From NCBI GenBank assembly GCA_028023455.1, contig JAQFVV010000036.1, positions 6,875,576 through 6,939,575 on the forward strand: 64,000 nt of DNA, given 5' to 3'. The stretch's first letter is position 1, and each line of letters opens with the position of its first letter. The notes beneath the pieces were generated by a model, which saw nothing but the letters and a program-made list of their open reading frames with translations, ran no database searches and was not told the DNA's origin. The position numbers were made by a program, and so were the translations under genes. Source of the stretch: Epiperipatus broadwayi (lineage: Eukaryota; Onychophora; Udeonychophora; Euonychophora; Peripatidae). Shown here piece after piece: positions 1 through 13,500 of this stretch.

Positions 1-468
1 TGAAATATCCTTTTGGAAATTCTCTTTTCAGTTTTAAAAAACTAAAGAAAAGAAAGATAAGTTATATCGTTAGTATTCCAACTTTAAAGATCTTTATATT
101 TTTTGAACAATAAAATATTGAAATATAATTTTCTTATTTTTCCTTCTTTAATTATGATAGATACACATACTTTTGTATATATTCATGTTACCGTATATAT
201 ATATTTAAAATTCTTCATTAAATGTATGCATCTTAATATGAAGGGCTCATTATTATAATATAGCAAACAATGGCTAATGTCAATCAGTATGAATCAAATA
301 TTGAATGTAGTCCTCTATTTCCCAGGTAATTGATTTGGTTAGATATGTATCTTTAATTTTATTACACATGAAAGTTATTGAAAATTTGTAAACGTTTTAA
401 ATTTCTATTATTAATATTTAAAAATAAAATAGTAAAAAAAATGTTTTCATTTACTTTATATTTTACAG

Positions 469-818
469 CTGGAAGATGTCAAGTAACAGCTATTACTATT
501 TTAGAAAAAGAAATGTACATTGGGACTACTTGGGGCTGCATTATAGTTGTAGAAAACAAGAGTATGAGGCCAGTCACCGTGTTCCGACCTTACGAAGAAG
601 AAGTCAAAGCTATTTTGCCATTAAAACCACATAACTCACAGAACCAAGCTGATGTATCTAGAAATAGTCCAAATATAACTCCTGCAATCATTACTATTGG
701 AAAAGGTTATCGAAATTTGATAGGACGTTATACAAATAACCAGCAGATTCAACCAAATTTAAACAATCCTCATATGTATGTCATTTTATGGCGGGCAGAA
801 CAGTGGTCAAGTGCTTGA
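469..818 (+). CDS. Terminal coding exon, probable leucine-rich-repeat kinase (LRRK-like) C-terminus
   Basis: The exon encodes about 115 residues ending at TGA 816-818. It opens after a good splice acceptor (TTTTACAG ending at 468), and its first two bases complete a codon from the preceding exon. The peptide has WD40-like blade pieces (MYIGTTWGCIIV, then RPVTVFRPYEEEVKAILPL), a stretch IGKGYRNLIGRY, and an end of ILWRAEQW. I associate this end with the C-terminal WD40 domain of LRRK1/LRRK family kinases. In that family the domain follows the ROC-COR and kinase domains, which would lie left of this window. The intron upstream begins near 325 (GTAATT). The family call comes from remembered resemblance, so another WD40-ended protein is possible. 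The coding nature is well supported by composition, splice site and clean stop. Confidence 0.6.
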
Positions 819-3800
819 AAAAAAACATTCAAAAAAACATTTTGTATATAACTATATATATATCATAAATTTTTCCATGGATTTGAATTTATTACTTATA
901 CATATTTTCTTTTCTTGTTATTGCTTTGACTTCAAATGGTATGCCAATATTTGTAGATTTTTTTTTTTCGAAAAAATATTTTGATGTGTTTTCAGAATTT
1001 TAGTAGGAAAATTTGGGGCAAATCCTAAAATTAGGGATGTGTTTTATTAAAGCACATCTGTATTCGAAAGGTTGTTTATTTTATAAGTATGTGTATGCTT
1101 AATTTTAAACATATACATACACATATCTATAGTTACTACATATTTACAGATGTACATTGCTTAATAGATGTATGCATAATGTTAAAGTAATTTTGCTTCT
1201 AATTTATTACTAGATTTATTTATTCCTCAGATTAACATATTCTTTTTTTTCTCAGTTCGTTTATTTTGTCTTTTAATATTAGTACACATCTAAATTTGAA
1301 CTTTTTAAAATGTTCTAATTATGTTAAGCACTTTTTAGAAGAAAATTATACTTATTTTAAAAAAAAAAAAAACTTTTGTAATTTATTTGTAAATTATACG
1401 TCCGTCTATAATTTTATTGGTTTATATATAAAGAGGTGGTTTATAAACCATACATGAAATGTAAATTATTTGTACAGCTACTTTGTTTGGAGGATTTACA
1501 ATTTTATTTATTTTTACTGATATTATATTACTTTTGTAGATATTATTTTACATCATGGTCAAAATATGCTCCACTATTTTTTTTTTAAACAATAAAAAAT
1601 ATATCTCTCTAAATTTTGTTTTTTATTGAATTGTTTGCACTGTTCTTTTATATCTTATTGAATTCTAATTTTTACCTAAAAGTAATTATATTTTGAAGTA
1701 CGTAACATTTTACAGAAGATAACACGTTCATCGAAGGTCATCTTCATTATTTACTTTCCAAAATGCAACTTCCTCGCTTCAGTCCAGATCAACCTTTTCA
1801 AGATTTCCTAGCTTCTGATCAACTCTTAGGCGTCCCTTTTCTTAAATCATTTTTTTTACATTTTTCTTTCACCTTTTAATTAATCTTTATTCTATATAAT
1901 TCCTCTTATCAATTTCCTCAATACTTTTTTTTTTATTACTCGTTTCATCATAGTAATGTAAAAATTGCCCATTCTTATTCACATCCCTAAAGTCTCTAAA
2001 CTTTTTTTAGTTTTAATTTCAAAGAAATTATGGAATAATTTTAAAGCCTTTTTACAAGCTTATTCAGTTATCATAGTTGTAATTAATTTATTTATGGTTA
2101 GTAGTAAAAACAGAGAATACGTGTGTTTTCTCGTTCAACATAGAAAGATATTTAATAATTTCTCCCTTGTCTGTGGGAACAATTTTTAATTAGTTGGCAG
2201 AATGGAATATTGTCTGTATTTAATAACTAATTAATAATTCCTTCTTCAAGTCCATTCTACTTGTAATGCAATTTTATCTGCTTAAAAGCTTTTCCAAAAA
2301 GCATACTCCAACACTAGGACGTCAGTTTAATACGATCATTTAAAAAATTTTTTGGTATTCAGCTGTTTTATTTTTAAAATCATACTTTTTCTGACATCTA
2401 TTAATGATTTGCAAAGAGATCTGATTAACAATTTTAAAATTGCTTTTAATTTAATAAAATAATTGGAAATTTTTTCTAAACCATTTTCCTAGAGATAATT
2501 CATTCACATATTTTGAAAATTAAATCAGATATAAGATAGTAAGACTTTAATTTAAAATGGCAAAAAAATACAAATGATGAAAGACAAAAGAATTTATCAG
2601 CATGATATGCAGATCTTTTGAGTTTTGTAATAAGAAAGACATAGGCATTTTAAAGACAATATATTACTTTGTTTTCTGTGATGTTGCTTGTACTTCAAGT
2701 GCATAATATATTTATAAAATTACATGTTGAAAGGACAAAACTGATAAATATGAAGTGTAATCTTAATGTAATGATTCAGTCATGATACATATTTATAAAA
2801 ACTAATAAATATTTAAGTTTTCAACCCCAAAAAATCTTAAATAACTCATTACAGAGCAAAGGCTTATCCAACCACCTTTCATAAATACTGAAGATGTAAT
2901 AATTTCTATAGTCATCTTACAGCTAGTTGGCCATGGACTAGTTACTTTAAAATTTTTTTACTGATTTGAACCCCAGTTTGTGGATATGGTAGGCTAATTA
3001 CTAAACTACAAGATCCTTCATATATATATTTAAAGACATGGAAATAGTTAAGGATTTCCAATCCAAAATCTGAGGAAATTTACTTTCACATTAGTTTTAT
3101 GTATTAATTGCAGAACCCTAAACAAAATTCAAAAAAATATCTGATAACAGAAAGTACAAATATTTGACATAAATTGTACTATTGAAAGTTGAATTACACA
3201 AAAAAGTTGGGAGGGGGGGGTGTCTTTTCATTCATTAGCAGTAAACTATATCAAACTAATCAAAAGAATAGTTCAGCTTAACAATAGAAAGAAATATAAA
3301 ATATCTTTTATTCATTAGCTTTCAAATTAACTTTTAAATCATATTATTCAAATCTGGATGATAAATAATTCAACGTATAATAAAATAACAATATCAGCGG
3401 AATAATTATTAATTACAAACTTATTAATTGCCAGGACAGTTATTACTTTAAATATTATTACAATTATGTTCAAAAAGCATGGATTCTAAAAAAACATTTA
3501 ACATAATATTTTCATTCCTTGTTGCATTTATAATTATGTCAAATAAAGAGCATTTTTTCTAAATACCTGCCTCCCACCCACATCTATTCCATAATGTTAT
3601 TAAAAGCCCTAAAGCTAAACTAATCAATAAAATAATCAAAATGACCCCAAATCCACAACTAAACGTGACTACCCAAAGGAACTGAACTCTTGAAACATAA
3701 GTATCATAAAACATTCTCATTTTCAAGCATTTCAAATTAGAGATAATCTGGATCCAATATCTCTTTATAAGAAAAAGTGCATTAAAAGATGAAAAAATAT

Positions 3801-4385
3801 TTGCATTATAAGAATTTCCTGAAGAAACGCACAGAAAAATAAAAAAATTAAAATATTTTTAATATTTATTTTTTTAAGATTATATTTACATAAGTTTCTA
3901 TGAAATCATTGTTAAGCTTTTAAAAAATAATAAATATTTGGCAAATGATTAAATTTTTATATGCAAAAAATTTTAATTGATAAAATACATTTGCATATAA
4001 ACTCAATTAATATTCAAATACATTCCATTAGCAAATTAGTAATAAACATCCATACAATGAGTGGAATCCATATGATTCGACTCTTTCTTCTGAAAGATAG
4101 TGAGCTATTATAGTTTACTTCACTTAATTTGGCCAAGAACAAAATCCCAGGGAGCTGGCTAGATATAATAAAATGAGTAGTTTTTTTTTTTAATTTTCAA
4201 CATTTCATGATGAAAAATGGCTGTTTTTTTTTTTAAAGCAAAAGAATCTCTGAGAAAAGCTCATATCATTAAAATGGAATTATGATTAGATGCTAAAAAA
4301 AATCACCACTGCTTTCTATCTAATTCTTAATACAAACTACAGTTTCAGGAAAAACCAAAAAATTCCAAGACCAAAAAAAAAAAAA
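819..4385. other. Intergenic AT-rich DNA between the LRRK-like gene and SYF2
   Basis: This is 3.6 kb of AT-rich sequence between two convergent gene 3' ends. It should contain both 3' UTRs. An AATAAA at 1591-1596 could serve the plus-strand gene. Poly-A and poly-T runs are frequent. I see no conserved coding potential and no recognisable transposon. Confidence 0.5.
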
Positions 4386-4551
4386 TTATACAGCTGTTCC
4401 TCTTTCCAAATTCTGCTTAATTTCTGCTGTATATTTTCCATAAAAGCGTTCAAGTTTTTTATTAAATTTCATGTTCCTTTCATTAATGAAATCGATATTG
4501 GCATCACTGTCGTAAGCTCTTCTTCGACTGTATTTAGCCCTTTTGTCAATT
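4386..4551 (-). CDS. SYF2: SYF2 coding exon 7 (C-terminus and stop)
   Basis: The exon is 166 nt, with acceptor TTTACATTTAG and stop TAA at 4388-4386. It encodes the strongly conserved SYF2 tail: an [11 protein letters not shown] basic stretch, the acidic [13 protein letters not shown], and a C-terminal [10 protein letters not shown]. Confidence 0.97.
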
Positions 4552-7500
4552 CTAAATGTAAATAAAATATAAAAAATTATCAATATTATGCCAAACTAAT
4601 AAAAATATATATTTTATCAAAAAAATGCCAGATTCGCAGATTTATACATGTTCTAATAAAACAAATTTAACTTCATAAAATTTACTATATTAATATAAAT
4701 ATTTGAAATACAGGCATTCTTCATATACCTGGAGCCAAATTGTAAATATAGGGGATTTGAACTCAGACTTTCAAGTACCCATCAACTATCCACACTATCT
4801 CATACCACTGATACACAAGACCACATCCATGTAGAAAAGATAAATAATCACCAATTTAAACCAGCACTCATCAGTTGGCCCAGATTACCATCTCCCACAC
4901 ATATATATAATCAGTGTTCAGTTTATATTAAGATAGCAAATCTTCGTACTTTAATGGACAGGCTTCAATCTACTCCAACTCTTCAGCCATCCATATCATT
5001 GAAAATCTGATGATGAAAAGCCCAAATCCCATGCTGATGCCAACATGGCATGGTAATCATATTGGCATCAGCATGGGATTTGGGCTTTCCATCATCAGAT
5101 TGAAATAGCATTTAATAGATAAAAATTAAGCATTTAAATTTGGAAATAAAAGAATTTTGGAAAATAGATCACTTTTCCTCTAAATGTTGAACAAATGAAT
5201 CATAGCCTGGGGAAAAGTGATTTACTCCCTTTGTCTACATATACATGGACCTATGTTTAATTTAAAAGGAAAGTTTATATATAAAAATGAGAAAACTAAT
5301 TTTGAACAGTCTCGGACCACAGCAAGTTCTACAGAGTGAATGCTTTGCAACAGTGTAAAAAGAATATAGCTACGTATAGATAAATATGTTCATTGTATCT
5401 AATAAATTTTAATAAAAAAAAATAGAAAATGCTAGGAGTCTGGTATAATTATTGAAAGATATTTATATAAAGAAGTAAATTAAAGAAAAGAAATTTATAA
5501 GGATGTAGATACACACATAGGAAAGTAAGCAAGAAGTTAAAAAAAAAAAATTGTAATTTACGACATACTTTCTGTTTTTTGGAAATTCTTTGCAAACGTA
5601 TATTTTATAGGACTAATCAATCCTTGCAATGACCATATAATATGATCAAAACATCCGAGGAAAACAGATTTAAAAAAATCATAAAATAAAAAAGGCAAAA
5701 TTTGAAAAGATTTTTTTTTAAATAAACATATTTAATGGGTCATATTTGAAAAGAACAGTGAAATGCTTAGTAGTCATTTTAATAAAAGATTTTTTTTTTT
5801 AATTTCGTTTTGCAACATTTAAACTTTAATAAATAATCTAACATATAAGAATATTGTTTCAATAGTAATAGAAGCAAGCCAGCGTAATTTATTAATCACC
5901 TATTATCAATTTAGTCGGCAATTGTTTTATTATAATAGTCTAATATTGCTAAAATAAATATCTGGCTGTTAGATTATTCTGAATTGAACTATTGTGATAT
6001 CAAAAATTTAACAAATCCCACAGCTAATGTAAATCTAAATAAGAAACAATGAAAAAATAATCATGGCTCTATTTGTGGTAATATAGGAATGAAATTTCCC
6101 AAATTATATTAGCACTGAATCGTAACTTGTATGATATTATTTTGAAAATAACTGGAAGAAGCATCAAAGCGATGTTAGCACTGGGATTCTGTACTTCCTG
6201 TAAGGCTATTTACATAGATTACTTTAAAAATGTCTGGATATCAAAAAATAGTAATCCTGAATTTACATTAAGTTTCCGCATTTCCATTTTTTTTATAATA
6301 CTTCCCAATTTTTTTTTCCCCCAATAATATAGTCATGAGATATTAGTTTTCAAATTATTCCACATTTTGCTAACTTCAAACAAAAAGATAAAAATAGAAA
6401 AAAAAATTATACACATTCAAACAAAATACACAGAACTCGTCTCGAGTCTAAAATTGTTAAAATGATAATCAAGGTTATATCGTTTAAATATGAAATCATT
6501 TCATACAGAAATTTTTATTTTACCAACTAAAGTAAAGACAAAATAAGCATCAGTAAATCTGATATAGAAAACTAAAACTGTATGATCATGTGATCACCAT
6601 TTCATATGCTTACGCAGGCTGTCAATAACAATAGCAAACACTACAGTAATGCCACCAAATGCAAGCCTACGTAATCAATCGTTCCAAGGTTTCTACATAA
6701 CATCCCTATCTAGAGCCTATTCATCCAATAACTCCAGAAACTAGTCTGGGAATATTGGATGAGTAATTACTAAATAGGGATGTTGTGCACAAACCTATTT
6801 GCATCCATTCATTACAAAGGCTTGCACTTGGTGACACTAGTGTACAGAGAATTTGCTACTAAGTGGGGATGCCTTATGTCACCTATTTTGTTTTTGTTAT
6901 ATTTGAGAGAAATGAAGAGAGCAATAGAAAGACTAGGAAGAGGGATATTAATAGATGGCATATCAGGTCTTTTATTTGCTGATCTGTTCTTGTGCACAGA
7001 AAGTAGTGAAGATATGGAAGTTATGCTGAAGATGTGCACAAGTGCAGGTAAAGAGATGGGGATTAAATTTAGTCGAGTAAAATCAAAAGTAATGATGATA
7101 AATGCTGGGGAAAGAGAAGAAAAAATAATTTTTATTGGGGATGTAAAGTTAAAGGTGGTGAATAGGTATAACTACTTGGGAATCGTCTTAAGTAATCAGA
7201 GAAATTACTTGGCTGAGTGGAAGAAAAAATTAATAAATGAAGCAAAGAAAAGAAAGGGACTGATAAAGAAATTAACAGGGTTTTCATATAATAAATACGA
7301 AGTAGCTAGAATTGTATGGAAGGAAGTGGCAGTCAGTAGCAGGGTTAACTTATGGCCATGATGCATTATGTGTTGGTAAAGGGGTATTAGATTATTTAGA
7401 AAAAATACAAAGGCCAGTAGGAAGACAGGCATAAGATGCAGATGTGTGGACAGCAAAGGAGGCAATTCAAAGAGAAATGGGATGGTCAAGTTTTTATATG

Positions 7501-10500
7501 AGAGATGCAAAAAGTAAAATGAAAATGTTTGGTAGATTGTAATTTATGGATAATACGAAAATAGCCAAAATGAGTGAGAATGATAGCACGGTATGCAGAA
7601 GATTTGGATAAAGACTATATCAGTATACTTATATAAAAAGTGGGATGATTGTGTTAGGAGAATTGTTGAGTGTTATAGTGGTAAGGAATGGAATAGAAGA
7701 ATATATGCATTAATAAAAAATAGGGAGATGGAGAACTAGTAAGGAGAGTAAAAAGTCTTTAAATATATATAGAAGTAAACAGAATATTGGGTGCGATGTT
7801 AATTTATGACAATAACAAGGAAAGTCGTTTATTGTTTAAAGATTGGATAGGATCATTTGCAACAAGGGAATGTGCACATACGTGGACAAAGGTGGTTGAT
7901 TTATTCGCAAGTTATGTAAGGATGACATAGAAAATATTAGGCATCTGTTAACTGAATATAAATGCTTATAAGCAGAAAGGGTGTAAATACATAAGTGTGG
8001 GAGAATAAATATAAACGGATTATATAGAAAGTGGGTTCTTGGTTTTCATGCTGGGTTCGGAAAAAGATAAGGGGATTTAGATATAAAGGTCATAGAATGA
8101 ACAAAGATAATGTTATGGAAATGGAATGGAGCAGGATAGAGAATATGGGAAAAACTTAGGGTGGGAAAGGTGGCTAATAAATCTCTCTGCGCATAGTAGT
8201 GACAGATTCCTGATTCCGAGAAAGGAGAAGCCATAGTACATCGCATACCATTATAAATTATATGACTTCAGCAAAATTGTGTTACTATTCTTTGCTACAG
8301 GTATTTATTTCCTATAATACACACATATACCAGGTTCCTAGTAAAGATAAAAACATTTATTATATAATGAACTAATATGGAATTTATCATATATAAAAAT
8401 ACACATACCAATCTTATTACTATAAAACTGTTGTCGAAGTTTACGATATTTTGGATCTACTGCAGTTGATAAAGTAGGGTTTCCTAAACTATAGGCATGT
8501 GTGCCTCTATCCCTTTTTTGACTTATCAATAGTCAATTAGACTAAAAGCTTGAAAAGTATAATTTAAAATTACATTCAGCTCTAAGCCATGAGTATTTTA
8601 CTGCTAAGATATTTGTAATCATATATATATATAACCATACTTACTGCTTTGTTAAATCGTTGACCATTCGATCAATACCAATTGGTGTATCTTTATGCAG
8701 GCCAACAATTAAACTGTTTGCAGTCGGATAAAATTCATCACCCCTATAAGACATTAATACAAAAGTATTACTATAAAATATACAATACATAAATAAGTTT
8801 TAATTATAAGATATGGAAGTGTCATTATCATAAAATAAAGGATTTATAATTAAATTGTGATATGACTTTGCCATAGTAAGGATTAGCAGATTATAACAAG
8901 GTAGATAATATTTTGATTTTAATCATGAAAAAAACATTTGACAGTAAATCTATTAGAAATTAATTCATCAATTTATACTCATATTCCAAGTCTTAAAAAA
9001 ATTATAATGATCATAGAATTAATTAATATCACATTGTATTTAGAATGTTTAATTCAACTTTCTATTTATTATTGATATCTAAATTATTGAATCACCAGCT
9101 ATTTTTGCACTTTGAAAACAATATTTTCTTCAATATTGTCAGCAGGCTAGCAGCCTTCTTCAGAAACCTCCATATTAACATTACACTGCAAAATTTTATA
9201 CATATGCAAAATTTACATAAATAATATCCTTATTCTATTTTACTAAAATTAATAACAAATCATAAATATATAAAATAATTGTAGTGTAAGCAATGCTACT
9301 TTATAAAATTTATGCTATTTTAAAAATTAAATATATATAAATACAATAAATTTAACTTTTTGATGACTCGGATACGATGAAATTAATATGGGAGTACTGA
9401 AAACCCCCATGTTACGTTTGCTGACAACTGCTGGCGATTTTCAGTACTTTGTTATTAATATAAATACAAATAGTAATTCTGGAAAAAAAATGCAACAAAG
9501 TTTTAGATCATTAAATAACTTACCAATAAAACTAGATGAATATGCTTCTTTATTTTATCTTTATAATTTAATTTTCTGATTTTAATTTTATAACAATCAC
9601 TCGTTAATTTCTCAATTTGCTGTCATTTTAGAAAAATAATTTTACGATTCATTCACTGAACATTTTCACAAAAGAAAAATATTTGAAATTGTAAGAAAAA
9701 TTCCTGTTTCTATTTAGATTACTAAAATATATATATAAGTTTAAGACTATAATTTATCCCCATCCTAAGCATTCATTTGTAATAGTTTATAAAATATACC
9801 AAACTATCATTCAAATCTTTCAGTTTACTTTCAATATGAGTTAATATAGTTTACAAAATAAAATTTCTATGCTTAATTTTTTTTTTTTTTTTAAATTTGA
9901 TGTTTTTTTAAGTTTAATCAAATTTCAAATGCGATAATAATAATCCAGAAAATATTTCAATAATTTGGTAATAAAATACACGTAAGAAAATGAAATAAGA
10001 GACTGATATTTTTAAAATGTGAATTATTAAAAAAATAATATTTTATAAAAAAAATCACAAAACATTATATTAAATTTTTTTTTCTTTCAAAAGAATTATC
10101 ATTAAAACCAATCAACACTTAGACAATCCCAATAACAATCAACCATTTCAAACTGTTGTCAAGGCAACCTTTTAACAATTAAAAATTATATACTAACATT
10201 TTTGTTTTCTCCCTACTGTATTCATCTGCATCAGGTTTTATTTGTTTTGTCAATCGCTGATATTGGCGAAGGGTTGACTGCTCATAATCTGAAATAAAAC
10301 AAAAAATGATCATTTAAAAATAATGGAATACTAAATAAAAATATATAAACTTTGAGATTGCAAATATAAGTCTACATACAAATCAAAACCTATATAACTA
10401 TATACACATACTCTCTGAAACAAAATTGTTATGTCATAGAGATGTGAATGTTTCAATAAGATGAAATTATCAGATAAGTCAAGAAACTCGAGAGAAGAAC

Positions 10501-13500
10501 AATTCATAATAGGTACTAAAACACGTTTATTCATATTGGATTTGTCATCTCTGACTTAACAAGTCCAAGCTTCTTGCAGTTTTTTGAATATCAGTATAAT
10601 AATGAAATGTAAGTCACATCAATGATATTTAATTGGAAAGAAAATGAATAAACAACAAATTTTTATCCATGTCTTAATTAAACAGCACTGCAAATATGGT
10701 TTTCATGAATGCCAGTTAAAAGACCACTCGAATACAATCAATGAGGAAACAATTAGCATTCTATTGGATAAAACAAGACAAACTAAAAAGCCTTCTGGCA
10801 TCCATTGATTACTCTAGTTTGTTGTGTGTGGCGATATATATAGTGAGTTTTGCCTGTTTTAACAACAGTTATACACAAGCATAAGAGGAGGTAGTCATGT
10901 GATGTTTATAGATGCTTACTGTGACAAAAAATTAAATGGGAAATCTAAATTTCAAATGATGAATGAATAAAGATTATAAATGCATATCTATTAAAAATAA
11001 TACTTAAGGATTTATTATTAGCGAACAATTGCAAGTTAAAATTTAAAAAAAAAAAATCCTTCGGAGATTTCAAATCCTCAAACCACATGTTTTTCTTCAC
11101 AATTTTCATCGTTCAGATGAAAATATTACAAAATGTGAAAAACTATTCAAAAATTTTTGATACAGTAAATCATACTTTTATGAAATTGTGATGAGAATTA
11201 ATAAATTGCAGAAAATAATCTTGAAATTTTTTTTGAATTCTTTCTTTTTTTTTAATTTTAAGAAAAATCCTAATTGAAACAATTATGAAAAAGATCTATT
11301 ATTATTCGAAGTTAAATGTATTTTGATAATTATCAAACTGCTTACGTTATAACAAATACTCAACAATATAATACCAACAATAACTAGATTAGTGAGGCTA
11401 GATGAAGGAAAAAATAGTAAATAATGTACATCCAGGTAATTATACAGAATTCAGTAAAACATCGTAAAGATTAGCAGTATTTTGAAATATAGAAAATCAA
11501 GATATTAAATGATTTAAGTAATCAATATTATTATTATTATATAGTAGAAATACAAACTGGTTTTCTTCTAATAAAAGTTTTTTTTTTAAATTCCAAGATA
11601 TGATGAACAACTTCATTTTTGTAAAAAAAAAAAAAAGAACTAGTTATACTAGAGAGCAATAACAGGTAAATCATAAATAATAAGTTAAAAGTGCTGTCAT
11701 GTGCTACATTTATAACAAATTAGGATTATCACATGAAAAAATAAAATTAAAAATGAAAGAAAAATTAAAACTTTATTTAAAAAAAATCATTAGTAATAAA
11801 TAAATGTAGATGTTAAACCACTCAACATCACATGATCACCATCTCATGCTAGCATATAACTGTTAGTAAACAGGCAAAAACTCTCCATACAGTAGTGCCA
11901 TCTTGTGCTAACCAGAGCAATCAATGGATGCCAGAAGGCTTGTGCATAAAATCCCTATCTAGTGCCTACTCATCCAATATCCCCAGACTAGTTTCTGGCT
12001 TGTGGCCTTCATCAGTGAGGAGCCTTGGATCTGAGAGCACTGCACCTAGATCTTAGGATCTAATGCAACCCTCCAGCAGCCACCTTTTATCTCTAGTTCA
12101 CTACAAAACTATGAGAATGAAATTGAAAATATTGAGCTTAGATTGAAAGTATTATTGTGTTTTCAATTTCATTCTCAAAAGTTTTGTAATGAAGTAGAGA
12201 TAAAAGGTGGCTGCTGGAGGGTTGCATTAGATCCTAAGATCTAGGTGCAGTGCTCTCAGATCCAAGGCACCTCACTGATGAAGGCCACAAGCCAGAAATT
12301 AGTCTGGGGATATTGGATGAGTAGGCACTAGATAGGGATTCTATGCACAAGCCTTCTGGCATCCATTGATTGCTCTGGTTAGCACAAGGTGGCACTACTG
12401 TATGGAGAGTTTTTGCCTGTTAAATGTAGATGATAAACGAATAACCCAAATAGTCAAATAAATCACTTTCGGTCATTGATGCAGAATACAAAAAATTTTT
12501 TAATTGATCATACAACAGATCTTTTGACATTTGCATAAAATAGTGACCCTATATCGTAATATTCCTATAATGGTATTGATTTCCAAATATGACATGGAAT
12601 CATTATTTGAAATTATTAAATATAAGGTTCAAGGTAAATTTAACACAAAAATTTAAGATAAATAAGGCAGATTAATATATATAAACCAGCAAAGCCATAT
12701 GACGTGTTCAAGTAGTATGAAAATACAGCGTTATAAAATTATGTATATATTCAAGGAGTAAACATAGAACTATTATATAATTGGTCTCTCACATACCTGC
12801 AAAACCATTATCAGGATTTCTTTTTTTCTTTTTACGATCCCAAAGTTCAGCTTCATCAGCAGGAACATCTAATAGTTTAAGACGATTATAATCTTCTCCT
12901 TGTGATGCAGCCTCCTATCGATAATCATAAATATACATAAAACATTAAATAAAATTCAAACTTATCAATGACATAAGTAAATATTTTAACAGTTCTTGAA
13001 GATGCTTACTGAATTTATCTGTTCATACTGTACCAATAAATATATATATCGCAAACATGACTTAGTATGTGGAATTTAAAAGAGTAAAGTAACAAATGAT
13101 CAAAAATCATCAAAATTTGAAAATGATCAAATTTTAAAATGCAGTAATTCACACAAACTACCATAAATCAGATCATAATACAAAAAAATATTAATCTCAA
13201 AGAGACTTTCTCTTAAATTAGTGTTGAGAAGCCAATGGAGTCATCAAAAGAAATGAAAACCTAGCATAAAATTACAACTCTAATGAGTTTATTGCCATAA
13301 GAAAAGCATTACATCACATAAAATTCATCATTTGTAATTGATAATAGATAATGACTCTAGTTTCAATAAATAAAATTCAACATAAACAAACAAAAATGAC
13401 TTTCTGTTCTTTTCAAAAAAAAATGTAGAATAACCCTCAGCAAAGAATTAAAGTTTGAAAAATACAATACTGATAGAATAGCAAACCATAGCTTTTAGAA

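Larger units (their letters stand above)
11824..12424. mobile_element. Family B foldback element, copy 3 (most complete palindrome)
   Basis: This is a near-perfect palindrome of about 600 bp. The left arm runs from about 11872 to 12125 and the right arm from about 12160 to 12424, with a short spacer. The outer left end adds a terminal stretch starting CATCACATGATCACCATC. Each arm has the same landmarks: a ACAGGCAAAAACTC-type end, CAATGGATGCC, CCAATATCCCCAGACTAGT, a GGCC-rich stretch and a CAGCAGCCACC inner block. Such a structure is typical of foldback or MITE-like DNA elements. No coding region is seen. It lies in SYF2 intron 4. Confidence 0.8.

Noticed and set aside
5004-5030. CTGATGA followed by GAAA in the family A repeat as a hammerhead
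   Set aside because: The spacing leaves no room for helix II, and the sister copy at about 36520 lacks the core. It is part of the 40-bp hairpin.
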